Shown: positions 14,431-31,892 of the stretch, piece by piece
Layout: every line of letters starts with the position of its first letter
Position numbering within the stretch: position 1 is the stretch's first letter
Translations under genes and position numbers: made by a program
The notes under the pieces: model-generated
Told to the model about the DNA's origin: nothing
Seen by the model: the letters and a program-made list of their open reading frames with translations, nothing else
The model's database searches: none
NCBI GenBank assembly: GCA_019787685.1
Contig: JAHNUO010000040.1
Coordinates: forward strand, 1 to 64,000
Length of the DNA stretch: 64,000 nucleotides
Origin: Chiua virens
Taxonomy: Eukaryota > Basidiomycota > Agaricomycetes > Boletales > Boletaceae
Reading direction: 5' to 3'

Positions 14431-14850
14431 TTCGCCTTCATCACCTCACCTTTCGCCCCACCTTGCCCGACGACGACGACGACGACGACGACGACGTGAT
14501 AACCGCTATAACGCGGTCGTCACGTTGTCGTCGCCCTCGTCGCCCTCGATCTTGCTCTCGTCGCCTTGTCTTCGCCTTCATCACCTCACCTTTCGCCCCA
14601 CCTTGCCCGACGACGACGACGACGACGACGACGTGATAACCGCTATAACGCGGTCGTCACGTTGTCGTCGCCCTCGTCGCCCTCGATCTTGCTCTCGTCG
14701 CCTTGTCTTCGCCTTCATCACCTCACCTTTCGCCCCACCTTGCCCGACGACGACGACGACGACGACGACGTGATAACCGCTATAACGCGGTCGTCACGTT
14801 GTCGTCGCCCTCGTCGCCCTCGATCTTGCTCTCGTCGCCCTCGTCTTGGT
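14431..14850. repeat. Three tandem units of about 140 bp, each with one hairpin
   Basis: The segment ttcgccttcatcacctcacc recurs at 14431, 14571 and 14708 (periods 140 and 137). Each unit contains one hairpin and differs mainly in the number of GAC triplets, so the units spread by recent local duplication. Confidence 0.85.
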
Positions 14851-15320
14851 GGCACCTTCGTCGCCTCACCTCTCGCCTCATCCCGCCTGACGATGATGAC
14901 AACGATGACAACGACGATGTGATATGGTTATCACGTCGTCGTTGCCTTCGTTGCTCTCTGAGTCGCCTTCGTTGCCCTCGTCGTCGTCGCCTTCGCCTTG
15001 CCTCACCCCTCACCTCGCCTGATGACGCCAACGCCAACGCCAACGACAACGACGTGATAACCGCTATAACGCGGTTGTCATGTCGTCATCGTCGTCGCCC
15101 TCGCCTCTCGCCTCTCGCCTGACGAAACCAACGAAAACGACGCGACAACCGCGATAATGCGGTCGTCACGTCGTCGTCGTCGTCGTCGCCCTCGTTGTCG
15201 TCGCCCTCAGGCTCGCCTTGCCTTGCCTTGCCTCTCCTCTCCTCGCCCTTCCCTCGCCTGACGACGACGACGACACAATAACCGCGTTATCGCGGTTATA
15301 GCGCCGTTGTCGTTGTCGTT

Positions 15321-15384
15321 GCCATCGTGTCATTTGGCAGGCCGGAGTGGTGAAGTGAAGGGGCGGGCGTGGGCCACGTGGCAC
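15321..15384 (+). repeat. 64-bp direct repeat, copy 1
   Basis: Begins gccatcgtgtcatttggcag and matches 16099-16162 with few changes. It sits at the point where spacers switch from pyrimidine- to purine-rich on the plus strand. Confidence 0.85.
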
Positions 15385-16098
15385 GGTTATTGCGTTGTCA
15401 TCGTCGGGTGGGACGGCAGAAAAGGGTGGGGAAGGGCGACACGACGACGACGCGATAACTGCAACACCGCGGTTATCGCATCATCGTTGTCATTTCCAGT
15501 GGGGGAGACGAGGCAAGAGGGTGAGAAAAGGGCAAGGAGGGCGAGAGCAGGGTGAGTGCGACGGCATGGTGAGGACTGGGCGGGATGGGAGCAAAACGAC
15601 GACGACGACGACAATGACGCGACGATCACGCTAACGTGATTATCGCGACGTTGTTGTTGCCATCGCCATCGCATCGTTCGACAGGCTAGGGTATGAGGAC
15701 GATGATGCCACGAGGATGACGATGCGACAGCAATGACACAACGACGACGACATGGTTATCATGTCGTTGTCGTCGTGTCGTCGTTGTCGGGTGGGATGAG
15801 GGGGGGAGCCTGAGGGAGCTAGTGATGGAAGGGCGATGCAACGCGATGTCGACAACGTGGTTATCGCGTTGTTGTCATCGTCGGGTGGGATGAGGGTGAG
15901 GGAAAGGCGACGCGACGCGACGGGGGCAACGCAACGACGACGACGCAACGACAGCAACAGCGACACGCTGGCCGCAATACCGCGGTCATCGTGTCGTTGT
16001 CGTTGGGTGGGATGATGAGAAAGGGTGGGGAAGGGCGACGCAACGACGCGACGACAACGACGACGACAACGACAATAGTGCGTCGTTGCCATTGTTGT

Positions 16099-16162
16099 CG
16101 CCATCGTGTCATTTGGCAGGCCGGGGTGGTGAAGCGAAGGGGTAGGCGGGGGCCGCGTGGCA
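16099..16162 (+). repeat. 64-bp direct repeat, copy 2
   Basis: Second copy of 15321-15384, at the right edge of the hairpin array. Confidence 0.85.
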
Positions 16163-16611
16163 CGTGTGCGTTCATGCCGACGCACAGAAAGCAGTGGGGC
16201 GGCCCGGGGGCAGCGAGAGCAGGGCGTCGAGCGAGGCCGAGCAGGCGTGAGACAGGAAGGGCGGGAGCGTCCGTGCGTGTCGGGAGGATGAGGACAGGGA
16301 TGCGACGGCGTCGGACTACTGGCACGTGCACGTCAGGCGCAGCAGCGCTTGGGCGAATGTGGGCGGGCAGGGCAGGTGTGTCGGGAGGTATCGAGGCTCG
16401 GTCAGGGCTCGGGAGTGGTTCTTGCAAGGCCTCGACGATGCCTCACGAGGGAGGGCGAGGGCAATGAGGCACGGTCGAGGCTCGTGAGAGGTCCTCGTTG
16501 ACAGCATACAGGTTTCGCGGATGGCTGCGAGACAAGCTTGCGAGGCAGATGAGAAACTGCGTAATCATATTTGGCCTATTTTGGCCTATGGTGGCGAGGG
16601 AGGCGAGTGGT
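16163..16611. other. GC-rich, purine-biased flank
   Basis: About 450 bp of G-rich sequence. It roughly mirrors the C-rich DNA at 10320-10560 on the other side of the arrays, consistent with a loosely symmetrical element. No supported gene. Confidence 0.45.
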
Positions 16612-16687
16612 GGGGTCTCTCAGACCAATTTTCCTTGTAGGCGGTAAATGGTCTGAAAGACCATCGGAGGTTGAAAAAAGTGCTGCC
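16612..16687 (-). repeat. Right boundary module (inverted arm, direct core)
   Basis: GGTCTNNNAGACC 13-mers at 16614-16626 and 16650-16662 flank a 23-bp core (aattttccttgtaggcg...). The 25-bp arm at 16663-16687 is the inverted copy of 10157-10181. The core has the same plus-strand direction as in the left module, so relative to its arm it is flipped. Confidence 0.8.
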
Positions 16688-16730
16688 AAGGGTGTGGGTA
16701 GTCCAAGCCGTAACTTACGATTCGGAACTC

Positions 16731-16742
16731 GCTTATATAAGC
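16731..16742 (+). promoter_or_regulatory. TATA box of the transposase gene
   Basis: gcttatataagc is a self-complementary TATA element about 100 bp before the ATG at 16834 and 44 bp after the right boundary module. Confidence 0.5.
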
Positions 16743-16833
16743 AGAGCTGCGGAGCAAACCTGTAAATTTTTTTAGCTGAGGTCTTATCGCTACCTGATCG
16801 CTGATCACAAGCGTCCAGGCTGAGCAATTCAAG

Positions 16834-19800
16834 ATGGAACTTCCGACTTTACACCTTCCATCGGTCTCGGACCACCTTCCATCTTTTTGTCCCAATTGTC
16901 AGCAAGAGTTTCCCAATGCAGATTCAGTCGTCCTCCACCTGACTGCTGAGGGTCACAGTGAATGTGGGCGATGGCTTGCTGAATATCTGCCCAACATAGA
17001 GCAACAAACTACCCATCCTGGTGCTGAGTTCGATGATGATGTTGATGCAGCTCAAGATGGTATGTTCACTGTGCTTGCAAACGCCCACTAGTTTACGTTT
17101 TTAGTCGATGCTCAATGGAACAGGATCGATCCTTTCGAAGACAATTTGGACGACGGCGACCTCACCAATCAGCGGGAATCACCCTCAGAGCAAGGGCCTC
17201 GCGGTGTCGATCATACCGATCATACCTCACATTGTGATGAAGGAAGTCGTGGTCTGGATGCTGCAGACCACAGTCCGCCTCGTATACGTCAATATCACCC
17301 CAACAAGGGTCTAACTCACCCTGGGGGCGTGAACCTTCTTCAGAAAATGGACCGAGACCAATTCGCTAACATTCGGAACACTGAAAATGTGTATTATCCC
17401 TTTGCATCACAAAGCGAGTGGGAACTCGCAAATTGGCTTTCGAGTGGCTCCCTGTCACAGAAAGAAATTGATATGTATCTACGTTTGCAACGTGTAAGTA
17501 CATGTTTCATTCCTCTGGAGCGGTATCTGACAAGTGAACAGAACAAGGAAAATCCTGCTTCTTTTCGCACATCGAAGGACTTGCGCGCGCGCATCGAGTC
17601 ATTACTGGATATTCCCCGTTGGCGTTGTCAGGAAATCAAGGTTGGATCATACAAAACGAAGACGCCTCTGATTGTTTATTGGCGAGATGGTCTCGAAGTC
17701 GTCAAGCATCTTGTTAGCAATCCTGTATTTGCGCCGTGTATGGACTTCGATCCGTATCACGACTATGAGAAGACACCACAGGGCAATCACGAACGCGTTT
17801 ATGGCGAATTCATGAGTGCAGATCGTGCATGGGAAATCCAGGTAAGACGAGAACCAACTGTTATTTCATCTCACTGATCAGGCCTACAGGACAAGTTACC
17901 TCAGGGCCACTCTTTTGTCGGTGTGATCGCGGCTTCTGACAAGACACCTCTGACGATGGGTACTGGAGATAAAGAAATGCATCCCCTCCTGATCTCGATT
18001 GCCAACATCCACTCCGCGGTCCGTATGAAGGCAACATCCCATGCATATGCCTTAGCGGCATACCTCCCTATCCCGAAGTTTCTCAATGTTACGCCCGCTG
18101 TCCAGGCTATGTTATCTGCACGCGTCTACCATCGTGCTGTGTCGTTGGTGATGCAGAATTTGAAGTCAGCTTGCAACGATGGGGAGGTCATGTCCGATCC
18201 CCATGGAAACCTACGTATCATCCACACTCCTCTCGTCGCATGGATTGCCGACTATCCAGAACAACTTCTAATTGCCTGCGTTTCAGCACAAAACTCCCCA
18301 ATCTCCACGGCCAGCGTAGATCAATTCGGCGATCCCACACCAACTCCACTCCGTCTTCGACAACACACCCTTGACACGATTATGGATGCGTGCGTTGCTG
18401 GCGATCCGTGCGATATTGTCACCTTCCATAAAGTTTGTCTTCGGCTGCACATCAATGGCGTTGTTCACCCTTTTTGGGAGGACTGGGGTGATGCCTGCCC
18501 GTCGTTGTTCCTCACGCCTGATGCGCTTCATCAATGGCACAAATTTTACTACGACCACTGCGTGCGCTGGGTGGTCAACATAATCGGGGGGCAGGAACTA
18601 GATCGCCGATTGTCTGTCCTCCAGCCTCGTGTGGGAACACGTAACTGGCCGGATGGCATCTCTACTCTCAAGCAGACCGGGGGTCGGGATCACCGTGAAA
18701 TCGAGAAATTGCTTCCTGTTGTCGCTGCTGGTGCAATCCCTGATGATGTTCTCTGTGCGCTTCGAGCAATTACCGAATTCATTTTCCTTGCCCAACGGGC
18801 TGTTCACTACGACGAGACCATTCATTCACTAAGTGAGGCCTTACGCGAATTCCATCACTACAAACCCAGCATTATAGCAGTGGGTGGCCGGCAAGGAAAA
18901 AATGGACCACTGGATCACTTCAAGATCCCGAAACTGGAATTAGCCCAGCATATCGCACGCAGTACGCGTGCGATGGGTGCCCCGTTCCAGTGGAGCAGTG
19001 ACATAACAGAACGATGCCATATCACTCATGTCAAAAATCCCTACCACTTGTCTAATCATCGTGATTTCCATTCTCAATGCGTCCGTTTTCTGGATCGACA
19101 AGAGAAACAGCGCTTGTTTCATCTTTTCATGGCTCTCAAGACTGCCGGGGCTCCACTAGTCAACGAAATGGTTCGCGAAGCTGATGTAATGCAACTTCAC
19201 TACCCCGAACAAATGTGGATATCAGCTGCTTCCCCTGATGAACGTCTCGTTGGCCATGCTGCCCCACCCAAATCTGTTTTTCATAATCCTCGCTCACAAG
19301 TTTCGTCCGACCATAACACAGCTTTTCTTCTTACTTGCCAACCTCATCTCCCTCGTCTTTCCATTGATGAAGCATGCACGGCTTTCTCGATGGATGATCT
19401 CAGGGCTGCACTAGGAGACTTTTTCTCTGGCCGTTCTTACACCAACAGAAACGGCCGCCACATTGCTGCACCAAATTGCTCGCTCCCGTTTTCTCATGTT
19501 CACATGTGGAACAAATTTCGCATCCAGCAACGCTCAGCACAAAATCCTCTTTCCCTTCGACCCGCCCAGACTGTTGAAGCTCATCCCCCATCCCCTGCTT
19601 TGCCCTTCGGTCGTGGAAACACCGTCCTGATTGTCCATGAGAGTGGCGAGTTGATTTCTATTGATGACGACAAGCGTGCGTGGCCAACTGCAATCGCTGG
19701 TTCCCATTACTGATTTGCCGTTGCATTTTCCTACAGGATACCTTGTGGCGCAAGTACGAGCCATACTTCAACCAGTGACCGATCCTATGTCTCCACCACT

Positions 19801-20107
19801 CATTTACGTCGAATTCTTCAATTTTTCCAACACTCACTTCGTCAACATGGATGGTATTTGCATAGCTGTACCTGCTCCAAAGATTGAGATGTTTGTTGTC
19901 CAGCGCCGCCTCCGTAGCAACGGCCAACGTCTGGGTGATGTTGTACGACTGGATGACGTCCGGGACATTGTACAATTGGTTCCTAAATTTGGTGGTAAAG
20001 TATCACCTTCTGTGACCCGAGACAACAGTTTGGAAATCGGACAAGAGTTCTATGTTAATTCTTTCGCCGACAAAGAAGTTTTTCATGCTATCCTGAGCTA
20101 CCAATAA
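16834..20107 (+). CDS. Plavaka-type transposase (intact)
   Basis: Five exons join in frame (16834-17059, 17105-17493, 17542-17841, 17890-19675, 19737-20107) to 1023 residues without a stop. The N-terminus has a C2H2 zinc finger, C-X2-C-X12-H-X5-H, starting at CPNCQQEF (about residue 24). The body carries landmarks I recognise from Plavaka transposases: YYPFAS plus a W-rich start of the conserved region, an IYWRD-like LIVYWRDG, a tryptophan-rich AWEIQ before the third intron, SDKTPLTMGTGDKEMHPLLI, MSDPHGNLR, FGDPTP, HPFWEDWGDA, a GITTLK-like GISTLKQTGGRDHREIEK, IPKLEL, and ERCHITHVKNP followed by the DRQEKQRLF tail. Plavaka is grouped with CACTA/CMC-type cut-and-paste elements. The final exon adds a C-terminal beta-rich part. 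An undamaged frame suggests recent or current activity. Terminal repeats of the whole element could not be fixed by eye. Confidence 0.9.
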
Positions 20108-23000
<2,893 letters not shown>

Positions 23001-23559
23001 TGTCAGCGACTTGAAAGTAGTTACCAATTAGCGCTCTGGTCTTACAACCAACGTTCGATAACATAGAAGGGCTATAACTGAGTCGGAGCTTGAATCCATG
23101 GGGTCAGATCGATAGCGAGTCATATTAACGACAGACTCAGATCGTGAGGAGTCCTCCCGACTCGGAGAAACAGACTTGCTGGACAAGATTGGACAGTTTC
23201 ATTAGCTGCAACAGGCACGGGAGGCTTGGGAGGGAGCAGTTTAAGCTTGGTACGATTCACGAAATCACCAAGCCCGTGCATCGCGCCGACACTGTCGTTG
23301 CTTGAAGTGACATCATCCTGTCGGACCGCTCCATGGAGATTAGACTGATAGGTTCCTCGATACATTGTTGTAATCAGTCAAAATTTTGTCTCTAAAGACT
23401 GCCTAGGACATCTAGTACGCAAGATCTCCAAGCCGGACCTTGACATTCACTAATCCCGAGGACCAAGCCTTACCCGCAGAACACCGTACCCGTACCCGTG
23501 CGGAACCTTAGAAATTGCCCGATCCGATCAAATTCAGTCGCAACGTCTATCTTGGACGG

Positions 23560-23930
23560 TCAAATTAGTCACCACTGGCATCGAGGACAAGATAGCCGGA
23601 ATTTATCCATTCATCCATCGCCTGGCCAAACGACAGGCAACAAGCCTCTAGTATTCGCAACGTGCAATGACAACAAAGTCAAGTCATCCGACGGGATTCC
23701 TGCTCGCGATTCGGATAGGTCATGTCCGTTGCCCTACCCAAGTTATTTGTTGCTTCGTTTTTGGATGTGTATTGATCCCATCATCAAGGAGGACTTCAGC
23801 ATATGCTCGGTCGCTCTCTCCTACTCACCTCGGCATATTAGGGCAAAATGATGCCACGAGATCTCCATTCACGACCTCCATGACATCCTTCCGGACATCT
23901 TTTATGGCGCGAGTGTTTGTCTGCCTGTTG
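23560..23930 (+). repeat. Diverged direct repeat, copy 1
   Basis: Shares blocks in the same order with 26080-26490: a cggaatttatcc block, tgcaatgacaacaaagtcaa versus tgcaatgatagcaaagtcaa, a tcattaaagaggac-like block, and gacatccttccggac versus caacatccttccggac. Confidence 0.65.
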
Positions 23931-26079
23931 TACTCCCCAACAAACTCTCTAATCTTTTACCAGGATACTGTCAACGAATATGAACCAGCCGTCCACCATA
24001 CAACCTTCAGTACCGACGAAAAAAAGTCTCTCGATTTGCACGTGGTACAACCTTGTCGTTCCGTCGCCGCCACAATCCCCGACAGTTTCACACTTATCAG
24101 CCATTTAGTCGCAACGACCGGACAACCAAGATGACAATATAAATCTCCTCGAGGTACCAGCTCATCTCTTTTCTTCCAAACGACTTTTCATGGTGCCGTA
24201 CCTTGAAATACCTTCAAGAACCTCTGCCCCGCCTTCGACTAGTCAGGTTCGTGACTACTTTACTTTCTTTCTGTTTCAATGTTGATGTCCCTACATCACC
24301 AGTTCACCCTCGGATGAATGAAGCAGCACCCGTTGAGGTACTCTCTTTTGTACCTCACCATCACATTCACACCATTCCTCCAGACGCATGTCCAGAGCAA
24401 CACAAGCCGACACTCCATTCAAGGTCCATCAAACGATCACAAAATGGAGCAAGAAATGGATGAGATGGGACGTGGACGACCGTGCCGGTCCACCTACCGC
24501 AATGTTTGCGCGTTCGTGGAGTTCACCATTATCATCGCAACATAATCCACCGCGTCCTCACAATGGCTGCTAAGCAGGATCCGGTAAGCGACATTTTTTT
24601 TGGCGAATGATCCATGTGCCGTATCTCATAACATCCTTAGCAGACGTATGTCGCACTCAGCGACGATGAACGATACACCTGGCTCGCAATCTTATCTCGG
24701 AGACGGCTGCAACAGACTCGGCCTGCCGCCATCCGATTCGTTACGACCCAGAGCCAGATGATTTTCATGCCGACGCGACTCAAAAACCTCCCCAATCAAG
24801 TAGCTCCCGTATGTCCCTTTTCAGCGGGGTAGATCACGTCGTAAACAGCCAACATTTCATCAGCCACCGCTAATGCCTGTGACTCGGAAGGATCCATCTC
24901 CATCTGCGAGCGGAGGGGTTCCTGTGATGTGAGTACTTACATCCTTTCTTCGAGCTTATATCAGACTTAGACAATGGATTGGAACCAGATACCTCCTGTC
25001 AGTGGCCGAGATACAAGTGTTACTCTCTGTTCCATCATGAATGGTGTGCTACTAATGTGGTAGCATAATAGAAGATGGCACGCCTTGATTGCGTTGGGAT
25101 AAGACAGGTTTGGACTGTAGGTCCGTTGGAGTTTCTTTCGCCTCTAGCATTCATACGAATCACAGGTCACGAGGATTGTCGGTAGAGAGGTTCAAATGCG
25201 GTATTCCTCATGCGGTATTCCTCTGTCTGTCATTCGCTTTACAACTGCGCATCCCCGTTTTATCTAGTACGAGTACTTCTTCGTGGACAACGAATGGATG
25301 TCAGTTTCAGTTTGCTCGTATTAGCCGGAGTGGAAGCAAAAGGTATAATCTTCAGTGGATCATCTTTTGTGCACAATACTGAATCCCATGCTGCAGCCAT
25401 ATATTAACCTGACCGTGCCAGTCATCATATAACCGAAGCGAAACACTTGGCGACGTGCGGCGCAAAATGTCATATAACGTGAACGCGAAGACGAAATCAA
25501 TAAATCCCAAGCCTCGTCACGTATTTGTCCAACCAGACAACTTGGAATTCAACCTTGATCTCGAACCCCTTGGCCGTCTGTTCAAAAGACCCCGTTAACC
25601 AATCACATATGCATGCGCGCGGTCTAGTGGATGACGTGGAACTCCGATTAGGATTTTCCCGGATCCAAAATGCTGATGAGCATGACAAGACACCGCGCCC
25701 CTGTGGAAAATGGAAGACGGCCGATAGTAAATTCCACGAGGCATTATTGCTTGAAAATCCCAGCTAGTTCAGGACTGTGTGTACGTGCACGAAAAAGGAC
25801 GTGCAACCAACCTCGTTCGTGTCGCGATGAACTACGGGAGGGATCACGATAGTGGACGATTTCGACTTGCAGACAAGGTAGAACCAACAATGCTACGGGT
25901 GGAATGGTTGTGAATGCTATTTCAATATCAAAGGATGGCCAACGGACACTGTATAGCACATAAGATGCGAGTGGAACAAAGGTTTGCGACTCGGAGCTGC
26001 AGGAGAAAGTCGAGAATAGAAAATCAGTGACGGGAAAGAGATTGACTCAGATTTCTCGGTCGGGATTCGATGCGATTAC

Positions 26080-26490
26080 CATCTTAAAACGGGACAGTCG
26101 GAATTTATCCTAGCAAAACAAGAGGGCAACTGGTGAATATTCGTCGCATGCAATGATAGCAAAGTCAAATCGTTCAGCACCTCGACGGAATTCTTGCTCG
26201 CCGAGTCGCAGCGAGTGCCAGTGGATGCCAGATATCATCTCCAGCCCATTTCTCTAGCTGGTAATGGACAATTTATTGCTGTCTAGACTCCAGACGTACC
26301 GGTCAATTTCATTCTTGCACATATCCATTCTCACCGACTTGTTTCCACTGTCATTAAAGAGGACGTTAGCGTACACTCGATCGCACGCTCCTCGGATAGT
26401 ACCCACCTTGGCACAGGACTACAAGACAGCAAAATCACCATGGGTAACCTCCGCAACATCCTTCCGGACCATTTCGGCGGCGCATGACAT
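26080..26490 (+). repeat. Diverged direct repeat, copy 2
   Basis: Partner of 23560-23930, about 2.5 kb apart. Both copies are degenerate and non-coding. Confidence 0.65.
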
Positions 26491-27848
26491 TCAACAAGAC
26501 CACTGTACGAGCTGACTGAAAGGCGATGGTGGGTGAACCTAGTAAGAGACGTATCGTACGGTCCGTACGAGCAGTCGATACTAATCCTACCAAGAGGTAT
26601 ACTTGAGCTTTGGACGCGCGAGTCAGGGTTGGGTTCCCCATGAAGAAGGCGCCATGAGGTAGTGAATCCGACATTCACGCGTCGACATACAATTTCCAGG
26701 TGAAAGAGGCAGAATTTCCCCAGTTTCAGGCTACCGTGACAAAGCCAAAACATCTTCCACAAACATACGCGGTTCAACTCATGCGAGATCGCACAGACGC
26801 AGAGTGAAAGGACAGTAAATCCCACGGATCCACGGCAAGAGGTCTTGCTTGAGCGATTGAAATGGGGTAACAGTGTCACGAGGTCATCAGGTTAGGTGAA
26901 GCAAGCGAACGGCCGATTCCGATAGTGTCCGACTCAACCGGATCCAAGCAGAGTGCTTGTATCGTAATACGGTGCAGTCTAACTTGGACATCCCAATTCT
27001 TCTCTTCAAGTTACTAGCCGTCAAATAAATATGGCCATCTGGAAGGAACATCATGATAAGGTTCCGCACTGTCGATACATACTGTCCTAGGAATGTCAAC
27101 AGCTCTCAACTTACCTCAGGCTCAAATGGTCGAGTTCATTCTGCACCCTTGCCTAAACATTGTGGTGGACGTTACAGCGACATGCGAAGCTACACCACGA
27201 GGAAAAATCGAACCAATGGACGTACTGCTGTCCAGTTGCATCATGACGAAGACATTAGCGACAAGGAGGGTCGTTGTGCGGATGCGATCTACAGTATCGC
27301 TTAGGCTCATTGTTGAACAATCGTGATTCTCCACTCCGCAATTGCTAGAAGGGTGGCGACGTGCCTTCCTTCTCGAAGTTCAAATCAGACGTCAGCTCCT
27401 TTCGAACGATATCAATTCCCACTCCACGACTAAACCTTGTTGGAGTTCTGTACGCCTGTTGTTACCTAACGAAATCAATGTAGTCAAGGAAGCGAAATAG
27501 AAGCGAAGAAGCGATTTAAACAAAGAAACATTGGAAATACTGTGATCTGAAACAAGACACCAGCCGCACACTGACACTCGACGAACGAAGCAAAAAATTG
27601 TCAATGTGTACGTACAGATGGAAACGTCTCTCATTTGCTCAATGAACATAATTAAATTGCCTCATCTCCATCCACTGTATCAGCCTTGGCAAAATAGAGG
27701 CAGCCACGATCACTCCAAGATTAGGAACGAATGAATTAGGATATCGATGACTGATGAGACAGATTTTCTAGACAACGCGGTATAACAACTTTCAACCATC
27801 AACCAACAAGTTGGACAATCTCTGATCTTCTTCAACGAAGTTAGAAAC

Positions 27849-28303
27849 TTAAGCGCTGAGGTTGACAGGAGAGCAGCCCAAGTTGACAAGGCCGTTCTGT
27901 AAGAACAATTAGTCAACATCAATATCAAAGCTGATATGAAACGACAAAATACTTACGTATTCGTTTTGCTCACAGCAAACAGGCTGTTGCTGGCACTGAG
28001 CACCAGAGCCGGTGCCAATGACGGTGATGGGGTTGCAGTTCAAGCCAACGTTAGCGCCGACTGCAGCGGCAACGTCGGCCAAGCCGAGCAACCCAAGGAG
28101 GGGGTTAGCCTCCTGGACCTAGAGAAAAAGCGAATCATTAGGCTACAAGACAAAAGAAAAGTTACAACAAGTTGACGCACAGATTGGAGCTTGTCACAGC
28201 AGGTGACAGGGCCGGTGTTGCATTGGCTGCGCATGGCAAGAGGAGCAGGGCCAGCGATGGCGAGGGCAGCAACAGCAGCAATGGCGAAGAGACGAGTGAA
28301 CAT
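27849..28303 (-). CDS. Class I hydrophobin
   Basis: Small secreted amphipathic protein that assembles into rodlet films on hyphae and fruiting structures. Three exons (28303-28181, 28118-27957, 27896-27849), joined at phase 0, encode 110 residues. A signal peptide covers roughly residues 1-17 (MFTRLFAIAAVAALAIAG). Eight cysteines follow the hydrophobin pattern C-X6-CC-X32-C-X13-C-X5-CC-X12-C; the long third loop is typical of class I. All eight cysteines are present, so the gene looks functional. Introns (62 and 60 bp) have canonical gtgcgt/gtaagt donors. It stands alone between two gene-poor intervals. Confidence 0.96.
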
Positions 28304-28407
28304 GGTGATGGTAGAGAGTGTGGGTTGGTGTGTTAAACGAATGTGGGGGTGTAGATGAGATGCAAAAGCAAGAATGCGATGAATATCAAGATGGCGAGTG
28401 GGCCGAC

Positions 28408-28414
28408 CTTTATA
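28408..28414 (-). promoter_or_regulatory. TATA box of the hydrophobin gene
   Basis: TATAAAG read on the minus strand, about 105 bp upstream of the ATG. Confidence 0.5.

Positions 28415-31892
<3,478 letters not shown>

Larger units (their letters stand above)
14195..16080. repeat. Right hairpin array
   Basis: About 15 more hairpins of the same family as at 10350-12245. Clear ones start near 14203, 14348, 14485, 14625, 14760, 15040, 15135, 15255, 15437, 15610 and 15955. A typical unit reads gacgtgataaccgc-tataac-gcggtcgtcacgttgtcg. Spacers are pyrimidine-rich up to about 15340 and purine-rich after it. The GAC-type tract before each hairpin varies in length. Asp- or Arg-run frames here are simple-repeat artefacts. 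Confidence 0.85.
23001..27848. other. Long gene-poor interval with decayed repeats
   Basis: About 4.8 kb with only short frames. It contains a diverged direct repeat (23560-23930 versus 26080-26490) and a hAT-end-like motif, inverted, near 23482-23515. The frames at 24203-24573 and 26331-26879 have no domain features and lack convincing splice-joined extensions. It most likely consists of old mobile-element remnants. Confidence 0.45.

Noticed and set aside
10553..15674. Many long frames with Asp, Arg, His or Pro runs
   Set aside because: They are translations of the simple-sequence array in all frames, with no domain content or splice logic.
10350..16080. Hairpin array as a CRISPR array
   Set aside because: The genome is eukaryotic, spacers are simple sequence, repeats are variable, and no cas genes are present.
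10157..16687. Boundary modules as terminal repeats of a simple transposon
   Set aside because: I compared the bases just outside both arms and found no target-site duplication, so a discrete insertion is not shown.
6983..20107. KDZ element with TET/JBP partner, or Helitron
   Set aside because: No TET/JBP dioxygenase and no Rep/helicase motifs; the transposase matches Plavaka landmarks instead.
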